A stretch of DNA of 64,000 nucleotides from Vanilla planifolia (GCA_023846275.1 JAIUJO010000158.1:281528-345527); one strand, 5' to 3'. Positions 1 through 12,810 are shown, numbered from the stretch's first letter. Program-made: numbers and translations. The notes: generated by a model not told the origin, from the letters alone.

Positions 1-600
1 ACAACCAAGAATGCTACACTTGATTTACATAGTATCCTAAAATATAACTTTATTGTACTATTTATCTAATATTTTTAAATATTTTGATTTGAGTTGGTGT
101 ATTATTATGAAACTATAGTTCTTCTCTTGTTGGATCTCTATATCACTTTGGTTTGGTAATATCAATTGGAATTAATTTGTCTTATTTTAGCTTATATGCA
201 TTTTTCTTTATATTAAAATAATTCTCTATTATTATTTACATTTGTTTGGTTTGGTAATTTATGGTAATTCCAAACACGGTTTGATGGTAATGAAATAAAT
301 GTTATTGGGCATAAATAAGGAAACTCTATAAAATTAAGTATATATTTTTTAATTTTATGTCAGAATGTTTTTATATGATTTATAACACATTTTGTTTTAT
401 TCCTAATTTTTTGATAAAAGATATTGCATTTGATCTTTGTCGAATTTTGTAGTGTATTCTTCTTATATTACTTATCTAATTTCTTTAATTTTTTTCTTTA
501 GTTTTGTTATGTTAATATGAAATAATAATTTTTCTCTCTTGTGATTTTTATATTGCTTTTATTTCTCTAGAATATTTTACTTCGATTTGTCTAATTTTTT
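1..600 (-). repeat. AT-rich ~410-bp satellite, reverse-oriented block
   Basis: About one and a half monomers of the window's satellite family lie here in reverse orientation. The T-rich strand reads on the plus strand, with the complement of the consensus boxes visible: GGTAATTTATGGTAATTCC near 252-275, the ATTATTATTTACA segment near 228-241, and TTTGATCTTTGTCGA near 429. The block is cut by the window start, so its upstream extent is unknown. Near 600 the monomers switch to forward orientation without any recognisable insert between them. No coding potential is supported. Confidence 0.8.
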
Positions 601-3090
601 CTTAAAAAATTTAATAATGAATATTTCTATAGATAGATCTGAACAAGGTAGGTCCAATGATGGTTGTTTTCTCTCAATTAATCCCCATTTAGAGCAATTA
701 TCAATTACCAAATTAAAAAAGAAAAAAATAAAACAAAAAATTTATTTTAATATAAAAATGATATATTAATGTTAAAATGGGATAAATAAAAAATGCAATG
801 TAACCAAATCAATGCATTTTAAACGTCACACGAGAGGAGATTTAAAATTACATAGTTTTATAAATAAATTTTAAAAATAAAATAATAACATAAATTATAA
901 GGAAAGTTTGCATTTTAAGATACTGCAAAGATTGAGTGTGACATTCTCACTCATCAAATTAGGTATCTTAAAATTAGCAAAAATTATTAGAAAAAATATT
1001 TAAAAATATAAAAAAATGAATATTTAATTAAATCAAGCTAACCTTGGTAAGTCTAATAGTTTCTTTTATCACTAATAAACGTTTTTTGGAATTATTATGA
1101 ATTATCAATTTAAACAAAAAAAAAAAATCAACAATTTTTTTTATGAAATAAATTAAAGTAATGTAATATAACTAAATCAAAACGATGTAATGGTCTAATA
1201 AGAGGAGAGTAAGAGTTTTATTATAGTATAGCCAAATAAAACTCAAACATTTGATTATAAGAGATAAATTTTATAGATAGTTTCTTTCCAAAATATAAAG
1301 AGAATTGACTATGACATCATCGACAATAAAATCAAGCACTAGTCCAAAGGATTCATAAAGCATGTCAAAATAGTATATATATATATATATATATATACAC
1401 TATTTTGACATGCTTTATGAATCCTTACTTATAAATGAATATTTAATTTTATAAAGCTGAAGGGATGAGTCCAATGGTATTATTTTCATCTCGATCAGAA
1501 CTAAATTAGTAGTAACATGAATTGCCAAAGTAAATAAAAATTATTTGTAATAAACAATTATTTAATATTTAGAAAAAATAAATCAAAAGTGAAATAAGAT
1601 AAATATATGAAATATGATATAGCAAAATCAAATCAATTTAATGGTTAATTGAATGGAGATTTTGTGTTTCAATATAATATATCCAAATCAAAGCCAATAA
1701 CTTGAAAAAAAGAGAAAAATATCATGGTGAAGTTACATTCTTAGCTAACAAGGAGATGTAATGAACATTCTTGATCATTAAAAAAATACAAATAAATATG
1801 TTTCATACAATTCTATAAAATACTAGAGAATTAAATATTTAAAAAGTTAAAAAAATTAATATTTCAACAGATAGATCTTGGAAAGATAAGTCCAACAAGA
1901 CATTTCATTTTGATCAAACACTTTTGAAAATAGTTGTGAATTACAAAAATTAAATAAGAAAAATTAATAGTACAATTCCTTTTTAATATGTAGAAAATAT
2001 TTGTTTATGCTAAAATGAGATCAACTTAAAACAATATAATATTAAAAAAATAAAAGCATTGTAAATGCAAAAGGAGAGGAGATTTAGAGTTCCATAGTTT
2101 TATAAACAAATCAAAGTAAAATATTTGAAAAATGACAAAAAGTTATACGAGAAAGTTGCATCTAAAGATATTAAAGAGATAGAGTGTCAAACCTTTTGGT
2201 GTTAAATCAGGTATAAGATGTACTACTTCATAAACAATATTAAAATACTAGAAGAAATATTTAAATACAATAAAAAAATAAATTTTTATTTTCTTTGTGC
2301 TCAGATGAGTCAAACAACATTTATTTTATCTCCATTAAACCTTATTTGGAATTACTATAAAATATCAAATTAAATAAGTTTAAATAATCAATAATTTTAA
2401 TTTTAATATCAAGTAAATATATATTAAAGCTAAAATTAGCAAACTTAAAGCAAATACTACTAAGTTAATTTAATGTAATGATTGATGACAGGAGAATTAG
2501 AGTTTCCTTGTAATATAACTAAGTCAAAGTAAAACATTTTAATAAATAAGATGTCTTATGTGATAACGACATTGCTAGGTTCTAAGGAGAATGATTGTAA
2601 TATCTTCGATCATCAAATGAAGCATAAGTCAAAATGCTATATAAATCATTTCAAAATTCTCAAAATTAAAACTTTTGAAAAATATTAAGAAATAATTATT
2701 TAATTAGATTGAGCTTGTCTAAGCAAGTCCAAAGATATTTGTTTCATTTGATCAAAAAATGTTAGGGATGACTGTGACTAAATAATGTAAATAAGTATAA
2801 GGTAAATTGTATAGTAACATTGCATTTAAAGATACTAAGAAGATGAAGTGTAATGTCATCAATGAACAATTCATGCATATTTTAAAATACCTTATATATT
2901 ATGCCAAAATTCTAGAAAATAAAATTTTTAAAAAATTAAAAATCAGTATTTAATTTCAAAAAGCACATTGACTCTAATAATATTTATTTCAACTCATTAG
3001 ACCACATTTAAAAAGTTACAAATTACCAAGCTAAATAATATTAAATTATTATTTTAATATTAACTATGCATAATAAATTTTTTTATAGTT
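601..3090 (+). repeat. AT-rich ~410-bp satellite, forward block upstream of the HOR
   Basis: Six to seven tandem monomers lie in forward orientation. The monomer anchor (GAGCTCAT box or its degenerate form, usually preceded by AATATTTAATT) falls near 630, 1,030, 1,450, 1,870, 2,295, 2,705 and 2,960. Spacing is thus about 410-425 bp, apart from the last interval of about 255 bp, which marks a shortened monomer. The monomers are diverged from each other and I could not align this block with any part of the 17.5-kb HOR downstream. One monomer carries the palindrome at 1,347-1,426. Confidence 0.85.
1347..1426. repeat. 27-bp perfect inverted repeat with (TA)n centre
   Basis: The left arm (1,347-1,373) is satellite sequence in its normal context, corresponding to the CATAAAGCATGCCAAAACCC box. 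The right arm (1,400-1,426) is its perfect reverse complement. A TA run plus a short AC interruption separates them. Directly after the right arm the monomer continues with its expected next box (AAATGAATATTTAATT). The TA run and right arm therefore look like an added inverted copy of the left arm. The DNA could form a long hairpin. Confidence 0.93.
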
Positions 3091-3109
3091 AAAAGTACTC
3101 AGAGTTTAT

Positions 3110-3435
3110 TTGTTTGGCATAGGTTTCAAGTCTTTTTGATGCATACATGACTTGATAATCAAGGATTTTAGACTTGATTTACTTGATATCTAAAAAAACA
3201 ACTTTTATCTATTACTTATCTCATTTGTTAAAATTTTTCACTTTTATTTCGTTATATTATTTGAAAACTCTAAATCTTCTATCGTGTGACTTTTACATCA
3301 TATTAATTTTGTTATTTTACTTTTGCATCAACTTATCTCATTTTAGTTTTAATAAATATTTGCATAATATTGGACTAATAATTTATTTTTGTAGTTATAG
3401 TCAATTATTCAACAACTTTTTACCATACTAGTACT
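3110..3435 (-). repeat. Satellite fragment in reverse orientation
   Basis: About 325 bp of one monomer lie in reverse orientation between forward monomers and a non-satellite segment. The reverse-strand order of boxes is recognisable: TTTGGCATAGGTTT, then GATAATCAAGGATTTTA, then CTTATCTCATTTGTT, then CTCTAAATCTTCTATCGTGTGAC, then CTTATCTCATTTTAG. The switch from forward monomers happens between about 3,085 and 3,112. An open frame at 3,174-3,431 only reflects the T-rich strand and is not a gene. Confidence 0.75.
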
Positions 3436-3795
3436 ATAGTTAAATTGTATTATAAGATAAGACAAACCCATTTTTTTATTAATAATTCTTTAGATCTTAA
3501 TTATGCAATCTAATATTTATACAAGTATGATACATTGTTCACTAAAGTCACCTATTATTATGTAATAAATCAAATGTCCAATGATTCCATTAGCTTAATC
3601 ATACTTATTCAAATGTACTTATCATATTATTTTGTGTACAAGCTCTCATGAGCTAACTAAACTAAGAATATTTTCCCCATCTCAAATTATGTTTATTCTA
3701 TTATTCAATTACCATTTTAGTAGTGTGATCAACCTTATATGATCATTAACCAAGTTTTGTATCCATCATCAAATATTAACCAAATTAGAGGTACA
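3436..3795. other. Unassigned non-satellite segment
   Basis: About 360 bp lack every satellite box and have a more mixed composition than the flanks, including AAGCTCTCATGAGCT (3,640-3,654) and CCCCATCTC near 3,675. The segment sits exactly between a reverse satellite fragment and the start of HOR copy A, and it is absent at the corresponding A/B boundary (about 21,390) and B/C boundary (about 34,930). It has no supported reading frame. It could be a fragment of a transposable element, such as part of an LTR, or single-copy DNA captured during rearrangement. I cannot place it in a family. Confidence 0.5.
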
Positions 3796-4009
3796 TAAGA
3801 TTTGTTTTAGAGTTATGATAGATTTCACGTAAGATAATAACATAACCAAATTAAAGTGAAGCATTTGAAGAAATGGGATAAATTATATGAAAAATTATTT
3901 TGTATAATAGTCCAGTGATGTTTGTTTTGCCAAGACGAGACACCACTTAGAATTACCAAAAATTTTTGAATTAAATAACAACAAATATTAATAAGTTATT
4001 TTTTTAAAT

Positions 4010-4012
4010 ATG

Positions 4013-4045
<33 letters not shown>

Positions 4046-4095
4046 TTATATATCTGTCTTTGTGTATATGTGTCTCTGTGTGTGCATGTGTGTGT
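4010..4095. repeat. (TA)n/(TG)n compound microsatellite, HOR copy A
   Basis: A run of alternating TA repeats passes into TG-rich repeats with TCTG and CATG interruptions. It replaces the normal AATATTAAGTAAATATAT part of the monomer, presumably by expansion of that TA-rich stretch. The same compound locus lies at the same place in copies B (21,608-21,660) and C (35,121-35,177), so it arose before the HOR was amplified. This copy is the longest at about 85 bp and has the longest TA part. Confidence 0.92.
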
Positions 4096-5204
4096 AAAAA
4101 AAATAAATTGAAGAAATATAATATAACCAAATCAAATCATTGTAAATGTCATATGAAATAAGTTTGTGTTATATAGTAATCTAACCAAATCTTTGTTTAA
4201 AGAAATGACATTAATTTTGTGGGACAGTTGAATGCCAAAATATTAAGGAGATATGGTGCAACCTTTTTGATAACTAAATCATGTACAAATAAAAATAACT
4301 TGTAAAGCATACCAAAACCTTAAAAAATAAAATATCGAAAAGTATAAAAAAATGATAATTTAAATGTATGGAGCTTATTAAGATGAGTCTAATGACATCT
4401 GTTTCATCTTAATCAAACATGATTTGGAATTACTATGAATTTCTAATGAAAATAAGCAAAAATAATAGTAACTTTTTATTTTAATATTAAGTAAATAAAT
4501 GTTAATGTTGAAGTGAGCTAAATTGAAGTAATGTAACACAACAAAATCAAATCAATGTATAAATCAAATGATATAAGGTTTAGAGTTATAGTGTAGTATA
4601 ACCAAATTAAAGTAATAAATTTTAGGTTCTCAAATTAATTATACAAGAAAGTTGCATTCGAAGATACTAAGGAGCTCCAATGTAATATACTGAATAAACA
4701 AATCTAGTAAAACTCAAAATAACGCTAAAGCATGCAAATACCCTAGAAAATTAAAATATTTACTAATTTAAAAAATAATATAAAACCAGATAGAGCTCAT
4801 CAAGATAATTAAAAAGATGCTTATTTTATCTTGATCAGAGGTTATTTTTAATTACTATAAATTATTAAATTAAATCAACAATAATAATAAATTATAATTT
4901 AAATATTTTGTAAATATATGATGAAGTTCATATAAAACAAAATAAAGAAATCTAATAAAACTATATTAAAGTGATTTAAACATAACATGCACGAATAATC
5001 AAATTTTTATATTATTACAAGATAACCAAAGCTAAACTTTTTAACAAATGGGGTAAAATATATTATGAAGTTGCATTCCTAAAAATTAAGATAATCAAAT
5101 ATAACACCCTTGATCATCAAATCAAGTATCAACCAAAATTACTCAAAAGACGTAAAAAATTATAAAATAAATTTCTAAAAATATACAAATTAATATTTAA
5201 TTTG

Positions 5205-5300
5205 TTTACCATCATCAAGATAATTTTAATGACATTTATTTTATTTTTAATATATCTCATTTTATTAGAGCTCATTAAAATAAGTACAATGATGTCTATT
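5205..5300 (+). repeat. Partly doubled anchor region in one monomer (HOR marker)
   Basis: The anchor segment appears twice about 60 bp apart: CATCATCAAGATAATTTTAA then GACATTTATTTTATTTT, followed by a second GAGCTCATTAAAATAAGTAC then AATGATGTC. Other monomers have it once. The same doubling is seen in copy B (about 22,768-22,862) and copy C (about 36,255-36,342), so it is an old feature that labels this monomer within the HOR. Confidence 0.7.
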
Positions 5301-8300
5301 TTTTTGCAACAAAAAATGTTTGGAATTACCATGAGCTTTCTAAATAAATAAACATAAATAATGATAAATTATTATTTTAATAAAAGAAATCATATATTAA
5401 ATAAAAATAAGGTGGAATTAAACCTTTATAATATAAAAACTCATAGAGACATAAAGCCTGCTCTTGAGGAGAATGAGAGTTTCGTAATAACATAATGAAA
5501 TTAATGCAAAACATTTGTAGAAATATGGCAAACTACATGGCATTCCATGATACTAAGAAGTTTAAGTGTAACATCCTCAGCTATCTAATCAAGTACAAAT
5601 GAAAATGTCTCTTAAAAAATACTAAAAAAATGCAAAATAAAGTATGTAAAATATTAAATTGAATATTTAATTTGATAGCACTCATCTAGATGAGTCCAAT
5701 CACATCCGTTTTGTCTCGATCAAAACTCATTTTTTTATTATGAATAAGTAATTTTATAAACAAAAAAATAAAAAAATTGTTATTTTAAAATTAAAAAAAT
5801 TGATGTTAATACAAAAATAAAATAAATTAAAATTATATAATATAACATAATCAATGACACATAAAATTCAAATAAGAGAACACAAGGACATCAAAAAAAA
5901 TTGCTTAAGAAAATTCGATAAAGTTTTGGGAAGGTTTTTATCTAAGATCAAAAGTAGATCAAGAATAATATTCTTTATCATGAAATCAAGTATGAATCCA
6001 AGTCTCCAAAATTTCATAAAATTAAAAAATAAAAATACAAAAATAATTATGTAATTTGGTAGTGCTAGTCAAGATGACTCGAACAAAAATTGAATCATTA
6101 CACTCGAGCCTTGCATATAGTTACTGGAAAAACATAAAAAGAAAATTTAATAAAGATGAAATAAGATAAAATTTTGTAATATAGTATAAAGAAATTGTTG
6201 TGATTTTAAGGTCACCTATGAGGAGACTTTTTTTTTTCATAGTAATACAATAAGAGCAAAATGAAAGTATTTTAGAAACAAAACTAATTACATAAGAAAT
6301 TTTTAATCAAAGATACTAAGGAAATTAAGTGTCACATTGTAAATTATTAAGTTAAATATGAATCAAGATATCTAATAAAGCATGCAAAAATACTATAATA
6401 ATATTAAAAAATTTTAAAAGTAATATAAAATCAGATAGAGCTCATCTTGATATGTCCCAAAGGATTTTTTTTGCCTTCATCAGACCTTGTTCTTAAACAC
6501 TACAAGTTACAAAACTAACTAAAAAAAATTAATATTGAACTATTATTTTAATTTGAAGAAAAAAATATATTAAAGCTATATTGAGAAAAATTATAAACCC
6601 ATAATAGAAAAAAATTATATTAATTTAAGGGTCATTTTAAGGAAATTTTCAAGAAATGATATCAGATAACCAGTTATGAAAAATTTCATTCCAATGTACT
6701 AAGGGGTTCAAGCATAACATCTTTGATCATCAAATAAGGAATGAATCCAATTGTTTTACAAAGAATGTTAAAATCCTAAAAAAAATATTTAAAATAATAA
6801 AATTAATATTTAATTGGTAGAGCTCATTTGGATGAGTTTAATGACCTTTTTTTTCAATCAGAGCTTGTCTAGAATTTCTCCTAAACATTTAGAAGAGCTG
6901 AGTTATTAAAAAAATTTTAATATTACAAAAAGATATATTAAATACTGAATTTGATGAATCAAAATAATGTAATATAAGCAAATATAAATGATGTAATGGT
7001 CTTAAAGGAGAAGAATTAGAGCTTCATAATCATATAACAAAATTAGACAAAAACATTTTAAGAAATAAGATAACTTTTTTAAGGAGGTTACATTCCAAGA
7101 TACTGAGGAGATTGAGTGCAACATCCACAAATAATAAATTTGTTTGGAATAAATATCTCATATAGAGTGCCAATACCATAGAAAATAAAAACTTAAATAA
7201 TATAAAATTAAAATTTAATCACATAGAGATTGATAACAGAAATCCATGACAATGATTTTATATTGACTAGATTTGATTTAGAATTACTGAAAATTACTAA
7301 AGCTAATAATCATAAATAATAATAATTTATTATTTAAATATTTAATTAATATATATTAAAAGTTAAATAAGATAAGTTGAGGAAATGCGATGTAACAAAT
7401 GTTTTGACATTTGTTGGTCATGCAATTAATGATTTTGAATTACAATGAAATATAAACATCAAAACAAAAAAATTGAAAAAATGAAGAAAATTATGTTTGA
7501 AAGTTGCATTCCAAAATACTAATTGGATCAAGTGTAATAGCATTAACCAACAAAACATGTATGTATTGAAATACCATTCAAGGCAAGCCAACACTTTAAA
7601 GAAAAAAATGTATAAAAATATGGAAATGTTATTTAACTAGATAAATCTCTTCAACAAATCATAAATGACATTTGTTTCATCTAACAGGAAACTTTATTAA
7701 AATAACTTTAAACCATTATAGTGAAAAAGCATAAATAATAATAAATGAATATCTTAATGTTTAAAAAATAATTTCACTAAAATGAAAAAAATTGAAATAA
7801 TTTATTATAATTGAATAACACTGATGTAAAGGTCATTAGAGTAGAGGTTTAGAGTTACATTGTAATATAACCAAATCAAACAAAAAACCTACAAGAAATA
7901 AGATGAATTGATTGAAAAAGTTACATTCCATGACATTAAAGAGATAAAATGTAATATTCTTTATTATCAAATAATGTATAAATTAAGTCATGCTAAATAA
8001 CTAGTTAAAACCTTTTAAATAAAATATTTAAAATTACGAAAATAAATTTTTGTTGTGATGGAGCTCAAGTAGACTAGTCTTTTCATTCTTGTTTTATCCT
8101 TATTGAATCTCATTTGGAATTATGATGAAATACCAAAAAAAGAATAAATAATAATATATTATTAACATTAGATTAACTAAAAATATATTAAAACAAAAAA
8201 GAGATAAATTAAAATAACATACCATAACCAAATAAAAGTGATATAAAGGCCATATTAGAGAAGATAAATTATGTACTAAAACTACATTGCTAAAAATATG

Positions 8301-10115
8301 GACAATGAGTATAACACCATTGATCATCAAATCAAGCACAAGTCTAAATGGCCCATAAAACATGACAAAATTAAAAAAATAAAATATTTAATTTTTTTTT
8401 GAAAAAGAATATGTAGTTTGATAGAACTCAACAAAACTAATCCAATGACATATGTTTTATTCCCATTAAACCTCAATTAGAATTACTAGAAATTACGAAA
8501 ATAAAGAATATTAAATTATTATTTTAGTAAGAAGTGAACGTATATTAAATCTAAAATAAGTTAAATTCAAATAATACATTGTAACAAAAACAAAAGGAGC
8601 ATAAATCATATTAAAAAAATAAAATGAAAGAAAAGGTTTCAAAAAACAACAATTTCTACGATAACGATTCATTGCTAGATATTATGGACAATCTCTGTAA
8701 CAATTCTTATTACTTATTCATGTAGTAATTTCAATGACTCATAAAGTTGACAAAACCCTATCATAAAATATTAAAAAGATAAAAAAAATTAATTTTTTGG
8801 AATTTATTGAGAAAATTCTAACAATGTTTATTTCATCAAAATCAATTTCATAAAGAATGTTTGCTAACTAGAAAACGAAAAAGAACATAAACATTAATAA
8901 AATTGATTTAATATTAAAAAGCATTTATTAAATTTTCAATGAAACAAATTAAAGTGATCTTATGTTTACAAGTGTAAGTGATGTAAATGTCATAAGAAAA
9001 GAGAATGAGAGTTTCATAGTAATATAAACAAATCAAAGGAAAATATTTGAAAAAAATATGATAAATTATCCAAAAATGTAAATTCCAAGGTACTAAGAGG
9101 ATCAAGTGAAATATTAAAAATAAAAAATTTAGAAAAAAAGAGTTTGAAATATCTTTAAAAGATCATTGAAATCTTAAGAAATACAAGCTTTTAAAAATAT
9201 AAAAATAAATATTTAATTTAATAAAGCTCATCGCGATGTGTTCAATGATGCTTGTTTCGTCATAGTTTGATCTTGATTGGAATATCTATCAATTACTAAA
9301 ATAGATAAGCATAAATGATAAAAAATATTATTTTAATATTAAGGACATATATGCTAAAGCTAAATTTAAATAAAATGGAACAATGTAGTATAACCAAATT
9401 AAAATGATTTAATTGTCAAATGAGAAGAGATTCAGTGATACTTACAAAATAACTAAATCAAAGCAAAAAAATTTTTGAGATAAAATAATTTTTGGACAAA
9501 GTTACATTAAAACAGTCTAAGGAGATCGAGCGTACTACCATTCTTCACAAATTTTTTAAAAATCAAAATGTCTCACTAAGAATGCAAAAGTTCAAGTAAA
9601 TAAAGCATTTAAAAGTATAAAAATCAATTTATAATTTGATAAAGCACATTGAGACCTATCCAACAATGTTTATTTCATCATGATCTTAACTAATTTTTAA
9701 TAACTATGAATTTCCAAAGTAAATAAGCATAAATAAGAATAAATTGTTATTCTAATACTAAGAAAATATATATTATAGCTAAAGTAAGATAAATTGAAGT
9801 AGTGTAATATAAAAAAATCAAAGGATTTTATTGTCATAATAAATGAGAATTTTAGATGCATCAAATTATAACCAAATTTAGGCAAAACAATTAACAAAAT
9901 ATGATAAATGTAATGGAAAAGTCACATTCCAAAATATTAAGGAGATCATGTATAACATCCTCGATCTTCAAATTATGTAAAAATAATAATGAATCAAAAA
10001 GCATGAAAAAACAATAAAAATTTTTTGTAAATAAAAATAAATTTTTAGTTTGGAAAAGTTCATTAAGAAAGGCCAAATGACGTTGGTTATGTCCTAATCG
10101 AGCCTCATTTGGAAT

Positions 10116-11272
10116 GTAACCCTTGATCTTAATGATTTGATGATCAAGAAGATTACAATTGATGTTTAAGGCAACTTGGAATACAAAGCTTTGATATAAT
10201 TTATCACATAACTATAAGATTTTACTTTTATTTGGTTAAATTACTTTTAAACTCTAATTCTTTTTTAGTACTAGCATTAAAGTTCTTTTGATTTCGTTAC
10301 ATTATACAAGATAAATTTATCCCTTTTTAGCTTCAATATATATTTACTTAACATTATTATAATAAATTATCATTAGTTATATTTAATTACTTTTTAATTT
10401 ATAGTAATTCCAAATGAGGAGTGATGGAAGCAAAATAACGAACATTTAACATGTCTTAATGAGATTAATCTAACTAAATATTTATTTTTATATTTTTAAC
10501 TTTTTTTGTTATATTTTTGCACATTTTATAAGAAACTTTTGTTCACACTTGATATGAAGATAGAGGATGTTATAGTTGATCTCCTTAGCGTCATAGAATA
10601 AAACTTTTCCATCTGATTGATTACATTTCCTTAACTATCTTAAATTGATTTGTTTATATTACTGTAAAACACTAATTCACTTATGCTTTGACTTTGTTAT
10701 ATTGTTGTGCTTCATTTATATCAATTAAAGTTTAAAATATATTTATTTTATTTTGAAATAATATTTCTTATTAGTTGTTGTTGTTTGTTTTTTTTGTAAG
10801 TTATCATAATTGCAAATGAGGTTTATTGGACAAAAATAAATGTCGTTAGACACATCAAAATGAGCTTTATCTTATTAAATATTTATTTTTATATTTTGAA
10901 ATACTTTATTTTGTATTTCTTTACACCATTAAATAGACATTTCATATTGTACTTGATTTGATGATCGAGGATATTACACTTGATCTTTTTATCATCTTAG
11001 AATTTTATTTTACCAAACAATTTACCTCACTTGAACTTTTTGTATTTGATTTGGATACATTACGATAAATCTCTAATTCTTCCCTCTTATAACATTTAGT
11101 TCACTTTAATTTGGTTATATAGGATTAGATTAATTAATCTCAATTTAGCTTAAACATATAATTGTCTAGCATTTAAATAATAATTAATTATTAATTATGC
11201 CAATTTGCTTAGGTAAATCATAGTAATTTAAAATGAAGTTTCATGAAGATGAAACAAATATTGTTGTACTCA
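10116..11272 (-). repeat. HOR copy A, inverted satellite monomers
   Basis: Almost three monomers lie in reverse orientation, with reverse anchors near 10,465 and 10,862 and ACTCATC at 11,266-11,272 where the non-satellite insert starts. The upstream junction falls at TTGGAATG (10,109-10,116). Both the forward box CATTTGGAATTAC and the reverse box CTTGGAATGCAAC share the string TTGGAAT. Copy B has the same inverted block and junction (27,521-28,676), so the inversion predates the HOR amplification. Confidence 0.82.
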
Positions 11273-12810
11273 TCACATCAATACAATGCCTTTCTAATAA
11301 GAGTGGCTCCTTTCTTCAAGTTAATAGAAAACACTAACAATGTTGCTAGCGATAAACCAAGAAAGTCTTATGGAAAATGTTGGGGTAATGATTCACTCAA
11401 TGGGTATTATATTCCATTTGTGTCATATGTAAGGAATTGAATACGAATTCTAACCAACCAATGTAGCTTTTACAAATTAAAAGTAAATTGTAAAGGGTTG
11501 GTAATATCATAATCTATTCATATAAAAATGATTGAGAACAACATGATCACTTCTGATTCAAAGGCTAGATAGAATTTTCATAAAGAGCAACCTCAACATC
11601 AAAGGAAAATGCAATTTGACTAACTCTCTCCTATGCAATTTCATACATAAATGAATAAAAGCATATGAGTAATGACATTGATGACTCCATAGCCTACTAT
11701 TAAGTGAGTGCATATATTAATGGCTAGCCTCATTTTGTGGCTCGTGCCTCACTAATTCCCTAAATCATTTCTTCACCCTCTAAAAAATCTACTTTCTTCT
11801 TATTAGGTTTCAAAAAACCAAAGTAAACATTCTCTTAATATGTATTAGCACCATTTTTCATCCTATCACATTGTCAACATTTTTGGGCCTATTTCCTAAG
11901 ATAGATTGATTTCCAGTAACTATTAGGTTTAGTACGAAAAGTGTCGACCTAATAAATTCCTTTAGATTTCGTCTTTGTTTTTCTTTCATCGGACTTTCTA
12001 AATCTCTTATTTTTGTATGAATTAAAACTTTTCATTATTTTTCTTGCCTCATGTCAACCATCCATGTGATACTATCCAAGTCTATTGGCATTACTGGTTC
12101 CATCTTGTAAAAAAAACTAGAAAATCTATTCACCATGAAATGTTTTCAAAGCAATGGTCTATATGTACATCCAAGAAGAGCATATAATGATGCCATTCTA
12201 ATTTCATAAGAACATATGCATATTGCTACACCTAAAAAATTTATAGCCAATGTGTATTTTTCCCATTTTGTTCTTTTGATTAAATGCTTGATAAATTCAA
12301 GTAAAAAAGTTAGACCATTTCTTATTATGTGTTATGAGAGACATGTAATATGAAACTCGAATTGTATGATGTGATTATGTAAGAAACTAGTAGAAAGTCT
12401 TGATTACAAAATTTGAACGTCATGATTTTTGTCAAATGTATTATATAATTTTATAGAAAAAGCACTTGGGATGCAAGTGTGAAAAATCTAAAAGAGTAAA
12501 TAATTTTTATACAAGTTATGTGATCATTAAGTTTGGTTACATTTGGTACTGAATTCAAATTGTAAAGCTTGACCACCATATATAAGGTGATGTGATTTAC
12601 TATAAAAATATGAAGTTGTGAATTGGAAAGAAAAACATGCTAGTACTCAAATTAGGGTACATGGACATTAGTATAAAATGTAGAGAGTACATTCAAGTAA
12701 ATTTGATAGAACAGCTACCAAATACATCGATCATAGGCGTATTTTTATAAGAGAAGGAAAAAGTACTATGTTTGGAGAGTAACATTAGGTATTTTAAAGA
12801 TCATAAAGTG
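11273..12810 (-). mobile_element. Degraded retroelement-like insert, HOR copy A (fossil)
   Basis: About 1.54 kb of non-satellite DNA with more mixed composition lies between inverted monomers on the left and forward monomers on the right. Its counterpart in copy B (28,677-30,360) holds a short Ty3/Gypsy-like protease motif on the minus strand; that part is missing here. The segment around 11,850-12,150 is the best conserved between copies (roughly 90% or more by eye). No LTRs, target-site duplication or reverse transcriptase are visible, so it is a broken internal fragment. It predates the A/B duplication. The family call rests on copy B, and an unrelated captured sequence remains possible. 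Confidence 0.5.

Larger units (their letters stand above)
3800..10115 (+). repeat. HOR copy A, forward satellite monomers (5' part)
   Basis: Tandem forward monomers have anchors near 4,371, 4,793, 5,209, 5,678, 6,062, 6,438, 6,820, 7,226, 7,642, 8,061, 8,424, 8,800, 9,223, 9,641 and 10,056, giving unit lengths of about 360-470 bp. The first monomer contains the microsatellite. The monomer starting at 5,209 is long because its anchor region is partly doubled. Minus-strand open frames here (5,129-5,332, 8,100-8,363, 8,914-9,105, 9,697-9,897, 9,891-10,076) are low-complexity by-products of the T-rich strand and are not genes. Confidence 0.85.

Noticed and set aside
8100-8363. Antisense open frame resembling that at 25,493-25,789, as if a conserved membrane protein
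   Set aside because: Both are the T-rich strand of the same satellite monomer in HOR copies A and B. The Phe/Leu/Ile/Tyr richness follows from base composition, and similarity follows from DNA homology in a non-coding repeat.
11243-11440. 65-codon frame at the start of the copy A insert as a small gene
   Set aside because: It begins in reverse satellite DNA, crosses into the fossil insert, and is not kept in copy B.
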